A DNA stretch of 64,000 nt from Anaerocolumna cellulosilytica (GTDB taxonomy: Bacteria; Bacillota; Clostridia; Lachnospirales; Lachnospiraceae). The position numbers and the translations under genes are program-made. Each line of letters starts with the position of its first letter. The first letter of the stretch is position 1. This document shows, one piece after another, positions 18,158 to 25,889 of this stretch. The notes under the pieces are model-generated. The model ran no database searches. It worked only from the letters and a program-made list of their open reading frames with translations, and was not told the DNA's origin. The stretch spans positions 3,411,501 to 3,475,500 of the forward strand of contig NZ_AP023367.1 of assembly GCF_014218335.1 (NCBI RefSeq), written 5' to 3'.

Positions 18158-18221
18158 ACTATCCCTCGTTATAATAGTTTTTTTACAATTCTTTGTTGAT
18201 TTGAAGCGACTTTAAAATGCA

Positions 18222-18281
18222 AGAAAAAATCTGCCTCATAGCAGCATTAAATAAGCATTTAACGCTGCTATGAAGCAGATT
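18222..18281 (-). terminator. Strong rho-independent terminator of ftsZ
   Basis: A 25-bp stem (18228-18252 with 18257-18281) matches at 23 positions and the rest can form G-U pairs. On the minus strand it is followed by TTTTTTC. It begins 22 bases past the ftsZ stop and ends the division cluster. Confidence 0.92.
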
Positions 18282-18303
18282 AATTAATAGGTACACTTTT
18301 TGA

Positions 18304-19533
18304 TTATTTATTATTTCGGTTTTTTTGTAAAAATTCAGGAATCTTTATTCCGCTGGCTTCATTGTTTCCAGTGTTATTAAACGGACTGTTTCCCGTACTC
18401 AAATGCGGATTCGGATTGGTGCCCGTTGGTCTGTTGAAACCATTATTATTGGTTGCAGCTATTTGTGACTGCGCTTTTCCATAAGAAGAACTTGTGTTCA
18501 TTCCGCCGTTAAATTTAAACTCTGGTCTTGGTGTTGGTTGTTTAATAAAGCTCGGACCTTTTGCCTGTTCACTGGTACCAGAAGCCTTATCTAATCCTGT
18601 AGCTATGACCGTAATAGTAGCTTCATCGGGTGTTGTCTCATCATACATTGCGCCAAAAATAATATTGGCAGCTTCGCCTGCTAGTTCCTGAACCATAGTC
18701 GCAGCTTCGTTTGCTTCAATCAAACTGATATCTCCAGAGATATTAATAATAACATGGGAAGCACCTTGTATCGTTGTTTCAAGTAATGGGCTTGTAATAG
18801 CCTGATTAACCGCGTTAACACATTTATCATCACCTTTACCAAGTCCGATACCAATATGTGCAACACCTTTATCTTTCATAACGGTCTGTACGTCAGCAAA
18901 ATCCAGATTAATAAGTCCGGGAACATTAATTAAATCTGTAATACCCTGAACACCCTGCTGTAAAACTTCATCCGCTTTTCTTAAAGAATCAGGTATCGTC
19001 GTTCTTCTATCAACGATTTCTAACAGCTTGTCATTTGGTATAACAATTAAAGTATCAACATGGTCTTTTAAACGTTCAATACCACTAAGTGCATTGTTCA
19101 TACGAGCTTTACCTTCAAATTTGAAAGGCTTTGTAACAATACCTACTGTTAAAATCCCTAAATCTTTAGCAATTTGAGCTACTACAGGAGCCGCACCAGT
19201 ACCGGTACCGCCACCCATACCACAAGTAACAAATACCATATCAGACCCTTTGATAACTTCTGTCAAATCTTCTTTACTTTCTTCCGCAGCCTGCGCTCCG
19301 ATTTCAGGTTGGGCCCCTGCTCCCAAACCTTTCGTTAACTTCTCACCAATCTGGATACATTGCGGTGCTTTACAGTTTTTTAAATGTTGCTTATCTGTAT
19401 TCACACAAACAAAATCAACACCTACAATATTCTCTTCAATCATTCTATTAACAGCGTTATTCCCTGCACCTCCTACTCCAATTACAAGTATTTTTGCAGT
19501 TGAATCAGCTTCGTTCGTCCTAATTTCAAGCAA
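18304..19533 (-). CDS. ftsZ: FtsZ, tubulin-like division GTPase
   Basis: FtsZ polymerises into the cytokinetic ring. The 409-residue protein has the tubulin signature GGGTGTG at residues 107-113, the NTDKQHL stretch at 45-51, a Gly/Asn/Thr/Pro-rich linker from about 330, and the C-terminal partner-binding peptide [11 protein letters not shown]. The start codon is TTG (19531-19533) with AAGGAGG seven bases upstream. No ftsA or sepF is nearby. It has its own promoter about 200 bases upstream and a strong terminator, so it can be expressed apart from the rest of the cluster. Confidence 0.98.
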   Translation of the reverse strand: MLEIRTNEADSTAKILVIGVGGAGNNAVNRMIEENIVGVDFVCVNTDKQHLKNCKAPQCIQIGEKLTKGLGAGAQPEIGAQAAEESKEDLTEVIKGSDMVFVTCGMGGGTGTGAAPVVAQIAKDLGILTVGIVTKPFKFEGKARMNNALSGIERLKDHVDTLIVIPNDKLLEIVDRRTTIPDSLRKADEVLQQGVQGITDLINVPGLINLDFADVQTVMKDKGVAHIGIGLGKGDDKCVNAVNQAITSPLLETTIQGASHVIINISGDISLIEANEAATMVQELAGEAANIIFGAMYDETTPDEATITVIATGLDKASGTSEQAKGPSFIKQPTPRPEFKFNGGMNTSSSYGKAQSQIAATNNNGFNRPTGTNPNPHLSTGNSPFNNTGNNEASGIKIPEFLQKNRNNK

Positions 19534-19750
19534 GGTACTTCCTCCTTCACATACTTATCATCTATCAAATATTGAATAACCTCTTTAAACGAATCTTTCC
19601 TATGTATTATTCTATCAGCTTGTCCACTTTTATGTAGGATACTTTTCCGAGATACTTTATCCTCAAAAAATTGCCCCTAGATATTTTCTTTCGTTCTCAT
19701 CCTTTTTCATGTATAAAAGGGCTAGTTTATTCTTTTTTACCCTATAGTAT

Positions 19751-19779
19751 ATAATATCTTTTTTGATAAAAAATATCAA
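19751..19779 (-). promoter_or_regulatory. Sigma-A promoter of ftsZ
   Basis: On the minus strand TTGATA (19774-19779), a 17-base spacer and TATTAT (19751-19756) form a near-consensus promoter. The start site falls about 210 bases before the ftsZ start codon. Confidence 0.7.
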
Positions 19780-19796
19780 CCCTAAATTTCACTTTT

Positions 19797-19818
19797 TTGC
19801 AACAATTTTGTAACAATT
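19797..19818 (-). repeat. Two 11-bp tandem repeats upstream of the ftsZ promoter
   Basis: The plus strand reads TTGCAACAATT then TTGTAACAATT, two adjacent copies differing at one base. Each contains a short dyad of the type TTGNNRCAA. They end 17 bases upstream of the -35 box, the usual place for an activator or regulator site, and the 11-bp period would put both copies on the same face of the helix. Confidence 0.6.
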
Positions 19819-19913
19819 TACTTGACTGCTATTTTCCATGGTAAAGCCTGGAATCAGGTTATTTACTGATATCTGCTCTTAGAAGTCAAAACAGTATAGT
19901 CCAAATTACTCAC

Positions 19914-20666
19914 TCACTTCCATGGTTTACCAACTATGACTTGTCCTTCTTTATAATCTTCCATTAAGAGCATCCATTTTTTATCTCCGTATTTATCTTT
20001 CACTTCTGGCAAAGCTGTAACCAATGCTGCCATCTGTTCGTCGTAGGTATCCCGTTTCCCAAGTAATACTTTAATATTACCACATCGTAAGGTTATCTCA
20101 AAATTCTTATTAAATTGGATTGTCTGAATATCCAAAGCAAATTTATGAATCAGCTGTGTTAAGTTTAGGATAACCTGAAACAATTCGTCCTTTTGCACTT
20201 CTAATTTTTCGTAAAGAATCATCTGGTTAAAGCTTAAACCTGTAATGAAAGGTATGTCCTCAAGCTTTTCTCCTGAGCTTTCTATAATAATACCATCCTT
20301 ATCGAAGTACATATATCCTCCCATATACTCAATACAGCCGGTTATAATTTTTTCGTATACCTGTACTTTCACGGTATTTTTATCAACAAGTTTTATATTA
20401 ATATCTTCTACAAATGGAATACTATCTACTTTACCATATTTATATCTAAGATAAAGTAAGATTGTATTTCCATCTGTCTTTTCCGTTACTATTTTTTCTT
20501 TTAATTCTTCTTCCGTATAATGACTGCTTCCTTCAATTCTTATTGTATCCAGGCTGCAGGCCATATATAGTATCACGACCGGAAGAAGGATACCAAGGCA
20601 GAGAAGAAGAAATTTCATCAGTCTAAGTAAAAATACTTTCTTATTTTTATCTCTCTGTTCTTTCAT
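19914..20666 (-). CDS. divIB: DivIB/FtsQ, cell division protein
   Basis: DivIB is a bitopic divisome protein that works with FtsL and DivIC to control septal peptidoglycan synthesis. The 250-residue protein has a basic N-terminal tail, one membrane helix at about residues 14-36, and the POTRA domain directly after it (IRIEGSSHYTEEELKEKIV). The ATG at 20664-20666 follows GGAGG by five bases. Sequence conservation in this family is weak, so the call also uses its place between murA and ftsZ. Confidence 0.9.
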   Translation of the reverse strand: MKEQRDKNKKVFLLRLMKFLLLCLGILLPVVILYMACSLDTIRIEGSSHYTEEELKEKIVTEKTDGNTILLYLRYKYGKVDSIPFVEDINIKLVDKNTVKVQVYEKIITGCIEYMGGYMYFDKDGIIIESSGEKLEDIPFITGLSFNQMILYEKLEVQKDELFQVILNLTQLIHKFALDIQTIQFNKNFEITLRCGNIKVLLGKRDTYDEQMAALVTALPEVKDKYGDKKWMLLMEDYKEGQVIVGKPWK

Positions 20667-20703
20667 CAATACCTCCGTGCCTTATTAACCGGGCGTACTT
20701 GAC

Positions 20704-21957
20704 TTATGTCCTGTAATTAATGTCCGCACCCAATTGTTTTAAATCTCTGCAAATGTTTTCATATCCCCTTTCTATAAAATAAGGATTGTGTAATGTTGTC
20801 TTACCATTTGCCATTAATCCGGCAATTACCAAAGCCGCACCTCCCCTTAGTTCACTGGCATATACCTCACATCCTGTAAGTCCTGATACACCATGAATAC
20901 TGGCTTCTCTTCCACTTATGCGGATATCTGCTCCAAATTTTAACTGTTCTTCAACATTCTGATATCTTCCCTCAAATATTTCTTCCTTAATTATACTGTC
21001 TCCTGATGCTATCGTAAGCACGGACATTATCTGTGACTGCATATCTGTTGGAAATCCCGGATAAGGCGCAGTCTGAATAGATGGAACTGATTTTAATCTG
21101 CCTGAGGAAGATATTATAATGTAATCTTCGCCACAGTATATACTACAGCCCATCTGCCTTAAAACCTCCACAACTTTGTGAAGACTTCCACAGCCAATAC
21201 CAGTTAAAACTGCCTCTCCTCCAGTTCCTGCTACAGCAGCAAGATAGGTACCTGCTACAATCCGGTCGGATGCAGCCGTATACTCTACTGGATGAAGGTA
21301 GTCAACTCCGTCGATTTCAATTCTTTCTGTACCTGCGCCATAAATTCTTGCCCCGGATGCATTTAAGAACTTACATAATTCTATAATTTCCGGTTCTTTG
21401 GCAGCATTAAAAATTCTTGTTTTACCTGTAGCTAATACTGCTGCCAGAATTACATTTTCGGTGGCTCCTACACTAGGAAATTGCAATTGTATATTATTCC
21501 CTTTTATTTCCTTTGTCGTGCATTGAATTAGCCCGTCCTCTTCTTCCAATTGGACATTTAAGTCCTTGAAAGCACTTAAATGGTAATCAATCGGTCTTGC
21601 ACCAATTGTACAGCCTCCAGGATATGTTATGGTAACCGAATGTGTTCGGCCAAGTAATGCGCCCATTAATATTACAGAAGACCGCATCATCTTGACATAT
21701 TCCTCAGGAACAGTAGATGTATGAAGCTTTGTAGTGTCAATCAGCAGAGAAGAATTTTCCCACTGTACACTGCATCCTATTGCCTCTAATATTTTTATCA
21801 TATGATAAACATCCAAAATTTTGGGACAATGGTTTAGCTTCGTTATGCCATTTACCAATACTGTAGCTGCCAATATAGGCAGTACTGCGTTTTTAGAACC
21901 TTGTATGTTAACTTCACCATTTAGCTGCTTTCCTCCGACAATTTCAATAAATGCCAT
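20704..21957 (-). CDS. murA: MurA, UDP-GlcNAc 1-carboxyvinyltransferase
   Basis: MurA transfers enolpyruvate from PEP to UDP-N-acetylglucosamine, the first committed step of peptidoglycan synthesis and the target of fosfomycin. Residues Lys22-Asn23 (GSKNA) bind substrate, and the catalytic loop PGGCTIGARPIDYH places the fosfomycin-sensitive cysteine at Cys116. The length, 417 residues, is standard. GAGGTG precedes the ATG at 21955-21957. It occupies the place where Bacillus has murG and murB. Confidence 0.97.
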   Translation of the reverse strand: MAFIEIVGGKQLNGEVNIQGSKNAVLPILAATVLVNGITKLNHCPKILDVYHMIKILEAIGCSVQWENSSLLIDTTKLHTSTVPEEYVKMMRSSVILMGALLGRTHSVTITYPGGCTIGARPIDYHLSAFKDLNVQLEEEDGLIQCTTKEIKGNNIQLQFPSVGATENVILAAVLATGKTRIFNAAKEPEIIELCKFLNASGARIYGAGTERIEIDGVDYLHPVEYTAASDRIVAGTYLAAVAGTGGEAVLTGIGCGSLHKVVEVLRQMGCSIYCGEDYIIISSSGRLKSVPSIQTAPYPGFPTDMQSQIMSVLTIASGDSIIKEEIFEGRYQNVEEQLKFGADIRISGREASIHGVSGLTGCEVYASELRGGAALVIAGLMANGKTTLHNPYFIERGYENICRDLKQLGADINYRT

Positions 21958-22060
21958 GGCGCACCTCAACAAACTAGAATATATTAATACTATATGAAAT
22001 ATTCTTTGTTTTGTGCCATCAGCAAAAAACGGTTCAGTAAATACCTAATGTAATATAAAT

Positions 22061-23206
22061 TTATCTTTCATATTTAATCTGGTTGGAAACACTAAGAACT
22101 ATCCCCATTTCCACCAGTAACACTACCAGGGAGCTACCTCCATAACTAATAAAGGGCAGTGGAATTCCTGTTGATGGTATCGTGCTGGTAACAACAGCTA
22201 TATTGAGTAATACCTGTACTGCTATATGTGTTAATACACCGGTGGCAATTAACCCGCCATATAAATCTGGAGCGTTAATTGCTATAACAAATAATCTCCA
22301 TATCATTAAGACAAATATCAGAATTAATGAGACCGCTCCGAATAATCCGAGCTCTTCACAAATTACTGCAAAAATCATATCATTATGTGATTCCGGTATA
22401 AACCCAAGCTTCTGCATGCTTTCTCCCAGGCCTCTTCCAAAGATACCACCTGATGCTATTGCATATAGTCCCTGTCGTATTTGATAACCTTTATCATGGG
22501 TTTCAACATTTAACCATACATCAATACGAGTACTTCTGTAACCGACAAAAAATACGAAGATGGAACCAATTCCCGCTCCAAGAATACCCGCAATAATAAA
22601 ATACAGTTTTTTTCTACTGGCAATAAAACAGATGGCTCCCATAATGCAAGTCATGACCAGTGCTGTACTGAAGTTAGGAATCAATACCAATACAATCAGC
22701 GGTGCTACAAAAATAACTACCCGTAAAAATCCTGAAAATTTATCCAGCTTCTTTGGTGCAAGATTTACTATGTACGCAGTAAACAATATAATTGCTATTT
22801 TAGACAACTCTGACGGCTGAAAGCTTCCCAAAGGTCCAAGTTCAATCCATCTTTTTTGCCCTTTTATTTTGTCTCCAAATATCAATACATAAGTTTGAAG
22901 AAAAATACATAGACCATAGAGTAATAGAACAGGTTTCATCTTGATAATAGGAAACTTTTTAAAATATATACGGTAATCAATTTTAGAAACAATCAGCATA
23001 GCTATAATGCCAATAATTGCAAACACGCCCTGTCGCTCCAGATAATACATAGGGTTATCGAATTTTCTGCTTGCATTATAGGAGCTGGTACTGTAAATCA
23101 TAATCAACCCAAAACCCACCAAAAACAGTGTCAAGAAAAGCAGGCTGTAATCATAATAACTATGGAATTTTTTTGATTTTCTCTGCTCTCTTTCTTCCCT
23201 TGTCAT
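22061..23206 (-). CDS. ftsW: FtsW/SpoVE-family SEDS peptidoglycan polymerase
   Basis: SEDS proteins polymerise lipid II into glycan strands in partnership with a class B PBP. The 381-residue protein has about ten membrane helices and the C-terminal signature STGIPLPFISYGGSSLVVLL. It has the SEDS motifs GRGLGESMQKLGFIPESHNDMIF near residue 260-280. Only one SEDS gene is in this cluster, so it may serve division, sporulation or both; the pbpB and spoVD genes upstream supply candidate partners. A TAGGAG ribosome site lies in the repeated leader motif. Confidence 0.93.
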   Translation of the reverse strand: MTREEREQRKSKKFHSYYDYSLLFLTLFLVGFGLIMIYSTSSYNASRKFDNPMYYLERQGVFAIIGIIAMLIVSKIDYRIYFKKFPIIKMKPVLLLYGLCIFLQTYVLIFGDKIKGQKRWIELGPLGSFQPSELSKIAIILFTAYIVNLAPKKLDKFSGFLRVVIFVAPLIVLVLIPNFSTALVMTCIMGAICFIASRKKLYFIIAGILGAGIGSIFVFFVGYRSTRIDVWLNVETHDKGYQIRQGLYAIASGGIFGRGLGESMQKLGFIPESHNDMIFAVICEELGLFGAVSLILIFVLMIWRLFVIAINAPDLYGGLIATGVLTHIAVQVLLNIAVVTSTIPSTGIPLPFISYGGSSLVVLLVEMGIVLSVSNQIKYER

Positions 23207-23286
23207 ACTAGCTCCTATCTGTACGCTATACGCACCATTTTCTTTATAACAGATATTATCAGGAAGTCCGGTGATTTTTGGAACCT

Positions 23287-24651
23287 CTATTTATCCTTTA
23301 AGTTCTTTACATATTCTTTAAACAAGGTTCCACGTTCTTCATAATTCTGAAACATTCCCCAACTTGCACATGCCGGAGATAGCAAACAGGAATCCCCTGT
23401 ATTTGCCTTAGCAGCACATACATCAACTGCTTCTTTAAGAGTTTCTACTAGGATGATATTTTCATATCCGTGTCGCCTTGCCGTACTAGCTATCTTTTCT
23501 TTTGTCTGCCCTAAGAGAACCAAATATCTAATTTTGTCTCCAAAGGCCTCCAGCCACTCATCGAAATCAGCTCCTTTGTCATAGCCTCCTGCAATTAATA
23601 AGGTAGGCGATTGCATTGATTCAATTGCCTTTATAGACGCATCGGGATTGGTTCCCTTGGAATCGTTATAGTATTTTACACCATTTTTCGTGGTTACAAA
23701 CTCGATTCTGTGTTCTACCGCTACAAATTCTTTTAATGCCTTTTGTATACATGCAACAGGAACTTGTAAAAATATTGCTATAGCGGTTGCAGCCATCACA
23801 TTTTCATAGCTGTGTCGCCCAAAGATGTTCAGTTCATGTATATTGCAGATAATTATTTTCCCGCTGCCTGTATTGTAAATAATCTCTTCACCTTCTAGAT
23901 AAATCCCTTGACTAAGGCTGCGTCGGCTGCTGAAATAAAATACATTTGTTTTTAAGGTTTCACCTATTTTCCTTAACACATCATCTTCATAATTTAGTAC
24001 ACAAATATCTGTCTCATCCTGATTTTTTGTTATATTTACTTTTGCAGCAATATAATTCTCCATTGTATGATGACGGTTCAGATGATCAGGTGTAATATTT
24101 AATATAGCACTGGCATTTGGTTTAAACGATTCTATGGTTTCTAACTGAAAACTGCTCATCTCAGCTACCGTCACAGACTCCTCTGTAGTTTCTGGTGCCA
24201 TACTGGTATATGGTATACCAATATTTCCGACAACAAATACACTGTCATAATAGGTCTTCATAATTTCACCGACTAAGGTAGTCGTTGTTGTCTTACCATT
24301 CGTACCGGTTATACCAACTACTTTTCCTCTGGAAAAATAATAAGCTAACTCTATTTCTCCCCATATGGTAATATTCTTCTCTCTTATCTTTTCAATGATT
24401 TCTAAATCTGTAGGTACTCCCGGACTTAAAATGACTAAATCCAAAGAATCTATTATTTTATCCGTCAAGGTTCCAACTAGTATTTCTCCGTTAAATCCTA
24501 TCGGAAGTTTTGCTAAAATTTCTTCTTTATCTGCTCGTTCATTACTGTCATAAATAATTAAACCTGCTGTTTTATCCTGTAGTAATTTCGCTGCCGCTAT
24601 ACCACTGATACCTGTTCCAAATATCAAGGCTCTTTTCTGCTCAAGTTTCAT
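23287..24651 (-). CDS. murD: MurD, UDP-MurNAc-L-alanine:D-glutamate ligase
   Basis: MurD adds D-glutamate to UDP-MurNAc-L-Ala in the cytoplasm. The 454-residue protein begins with a Rossmann-like segment (ALIFGTGISGIAAAKLL), followed by the ATP loop GITGTNGKTTTTTL at about residues 111-124, the central-domain motif NITPDHLNRH, and the C-terminal Mur-ligase domain (YYNDSKGTNPDASIKAIES). It is in the usual position after mraY. Confidence 0.97.
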   Translation of the reverse strand: MKLEQKRALIFGTGISGIAAAKLLQDKTAGLIIYDSNERADKEEILAKLPIGFNGEILVGTLTDKIIDSLDLVILSPGVPTDLEIIEKIREKNITIWGEIELAYYFSRGKVVGITGTNGKTTTTTLVGEIMKTYYDSVFVVGNIGIPYTSMAPETTEESVTVAEMSSFQLETIESFKPNASAILNITPDHLNRHHTMENYIAAKVNITKNQDETDICVLNYEDDVLRKIGETLKTNVFYFSSRRSLSQGIYLEGEEIIYNTGSGKIIICNIHELNIFGRHSYENVMAATAIAIFLQVPVACIQKALKEFVAVEHRIEFVTTKNGVKYYNDSKGTNPDASIKAIESMQSPTLLIAGGYDKGADFDEWLEAFGDKIRYLVLLGQTKEKIASTARRHGYENIILVETLKEAVDVCAAKANTGDSCLLSPACASWGMFQNYEERGTLFKEYVKNLKDK

Positions 24652-24656
24652 TTCAG

Positions 24657-24683
24657 TTTAACTCCTATCTGTGTTTCTTCGTA
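24657..24683 (-). repeat. Repeated leader motif in front of murD
   Basis: The minus strand reads AACACAGATAGGAGTTAAA just before murD, a motif that includes the ribosome binding site. A nearly identical block precedes mraY (25676-25701), and shorter forms precede ftsW (23210-23222) and the zinc-ribbon gene (52307-52320, plus strand). Confidence 0.6.
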
Positions 24684-24706
24684 CATGCCTTATTTGCGCT
24701 AGCTAG

Positions 24707-25675
24707 TTATATACCCATTAATGCGATTAAACATAATACTGCTGTAACTATAGAAAATACAGCTACAACCCTGGTCTCAGGCCAACCGCATAATTCAAAA
24801 TGGTGATGAATTGGGGCCATCTTAAAGATTCGCTTTCCTCCTGTCAGCTTGAAATAGCCAACCTGTATCATTACGGATAATACCTCTATTAAGTATATAA
24901 GACCCACAATCACTATAAATAGCTGCATGCGAAGCATATATGCAGATGCTGCCACAAAACCCCCTAATGCCAAAGAACCGGTATCGCCCATAAATACTCT
25001 TGCCGGATAAATGTTAAATACTAAAAAACCCAGCAGGCTTCCTGCAACCGCACATGTAATCGGCGATATTCCACTGCTGATTCCAATGGCCACCACTGAG
25101 AAAAAAGTAGCAATTAATATTGTAACACTGCTGGCTAAGCCATCCAGACCATCTGTAAAGTTCGCTCCGTTTACCGTACCAAGTACTACCAAAAATAAGA
25201 TAGGAACAAACAAAAATGAAGTATCAAGATATTTCCCGCCCTGAAAGCCACCAGTAAAGGGAATCAGCATAGTAGATCCTACCTCTGTATAATTCACCAG
25301 ATAAAAACCCAAAATAGCAGTCACCAAAATCTGCCCCACAAGCTTTTGCCATGCCCGTAATCCTAAGGATCTTTTCATTACAATTTTTATATAATCATCT
25401 AAAAATCCAATAAGCCCAAATCCAACGGTAGCAAACAGTACCGGTATCATATCTTTATATTTTCCAATATAAAAAACCGAAGTGATTGTTACACTCAGCA
25501 AAATGATAATCCCGCCCATAGTGGGCGTTCCGGATTTCTTTTGATGGCTTTCCGGCCCGTCATCCCGGACAAACTGTCCAAACTTCAATCGTTTTAGAAA
25601 TGGAATCAACAATGGGCATAAAATAACGCTGATAGCAAAAGATATGATTACCGGCATTAATATCCTGAAATTCAT
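24707..25675 (-). CDS. mraY: MraY, phospho-MurNAc-pentapeptide transferase
   Basis: MraY transfers phospho-MurNAc-pentapeptide to undecaprenyl phosphate, making lipid I at the membrane. The 322-residue protein has about ten membrane helices. Family motifs visible are KKSGTPTMGGIIIL (residues 46-59), the catalytic-loop stretch NGANFTDGLDGLA, NIYPARVFMGDTGSLALGG, and MAPIHHHFELCGWPE with its triple histidine. Confidence 0.97.
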   Translation of the reverse strand: MNFRILMPVIISFAISVILCPLLIPFLKRLKFGQFVRDDGPESHQKKSGTPTMGGIIILLSVTITSVFYIGKYKDMIPVLFATVGFGLIGFLDDYIKIVMKRSLGLRAWQKLVGQILVTAILGFYLVNYTEVGSTMLIPFTGGFQGGKYLDTSFLFVPILFLVVLGTVNGANFTDGLDGLASSVTILIATFFSVVAIGISSGISPITCAVAGSLLGFLVFNIYPARVFMGDTGSLALGGFVAASAYMLRMQLFIVIVGLIYLIEVLSVMIQVGYFKLTGGKRIFKMAPIHHHFELCGWPETRVVAVFSIVTAVLCLIALMGI

Positions 25676-25701
25676 TTTAACTCCTATCTGTGTTCCTTAG
25701 T
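25676..25701 (-). repeat. Repeated leader motif in front of mraY
   Basis: The minus strand reads GGAACACAGATAGGAGTTAA next to the mraY ATG and matches the murD leader at nearly every base over about 23 positions. A degenerate copy (CACAGATGGGAGTTGG) lies 60 bases further upstream at about 25737-25753, so the spacer between spoVD and mraY seems to contain a duplicated leader. Confidence 0.6.
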
Positions 25702-25889
25702 GCTAATAGCACTTGCACACACGGAAATCCTTTATGCCAACTCCCATCTGTGCATCTGGCACATATTTTATTGCTTTGGTGCAAGCACTCTCATACCTGT
25801 ACACGTATAAATAATATCAATTTTATCCTATGGTATTTCTACTGGACTCCAATCATTGTGCCCTAGTAAACCGACGTTCTAATTATATG

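Larger units (their letters stand above)
17953..18303 (-). other. Intergenic region between ftsZ and spoIIGA
   Basis: In transcription order this 351-base gap holds the ftsZ terminator (18222-18281), a weak promoter-like pair TCAACA and TATTAT 17 bases apart near 18170-18200, a 34-codon frame with its own ribosome site (18053-18157), and the candidate Spo0A-controlled spoIIG promoter (17992-18024). Two weaker Spo0A-box-like sequences lie at about 18102-18110 and 18122-18130. Confidence 0.6.
19534..19913 (-). other. Intergenic region and long leader upstream of ftsZ
   Basis: This 380-base gap contains no convincing gene. It holds a sigma-A promoter (19751-19779), an 11-bp tandem repeat directly upstream of it (19797-19818), and a leader of about 200 bases rich in T and A before the ftsZ TTG codon. 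No terminator for divIB is evident, so read-through from the upstream cluster is likely. Confidence 0.6.
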
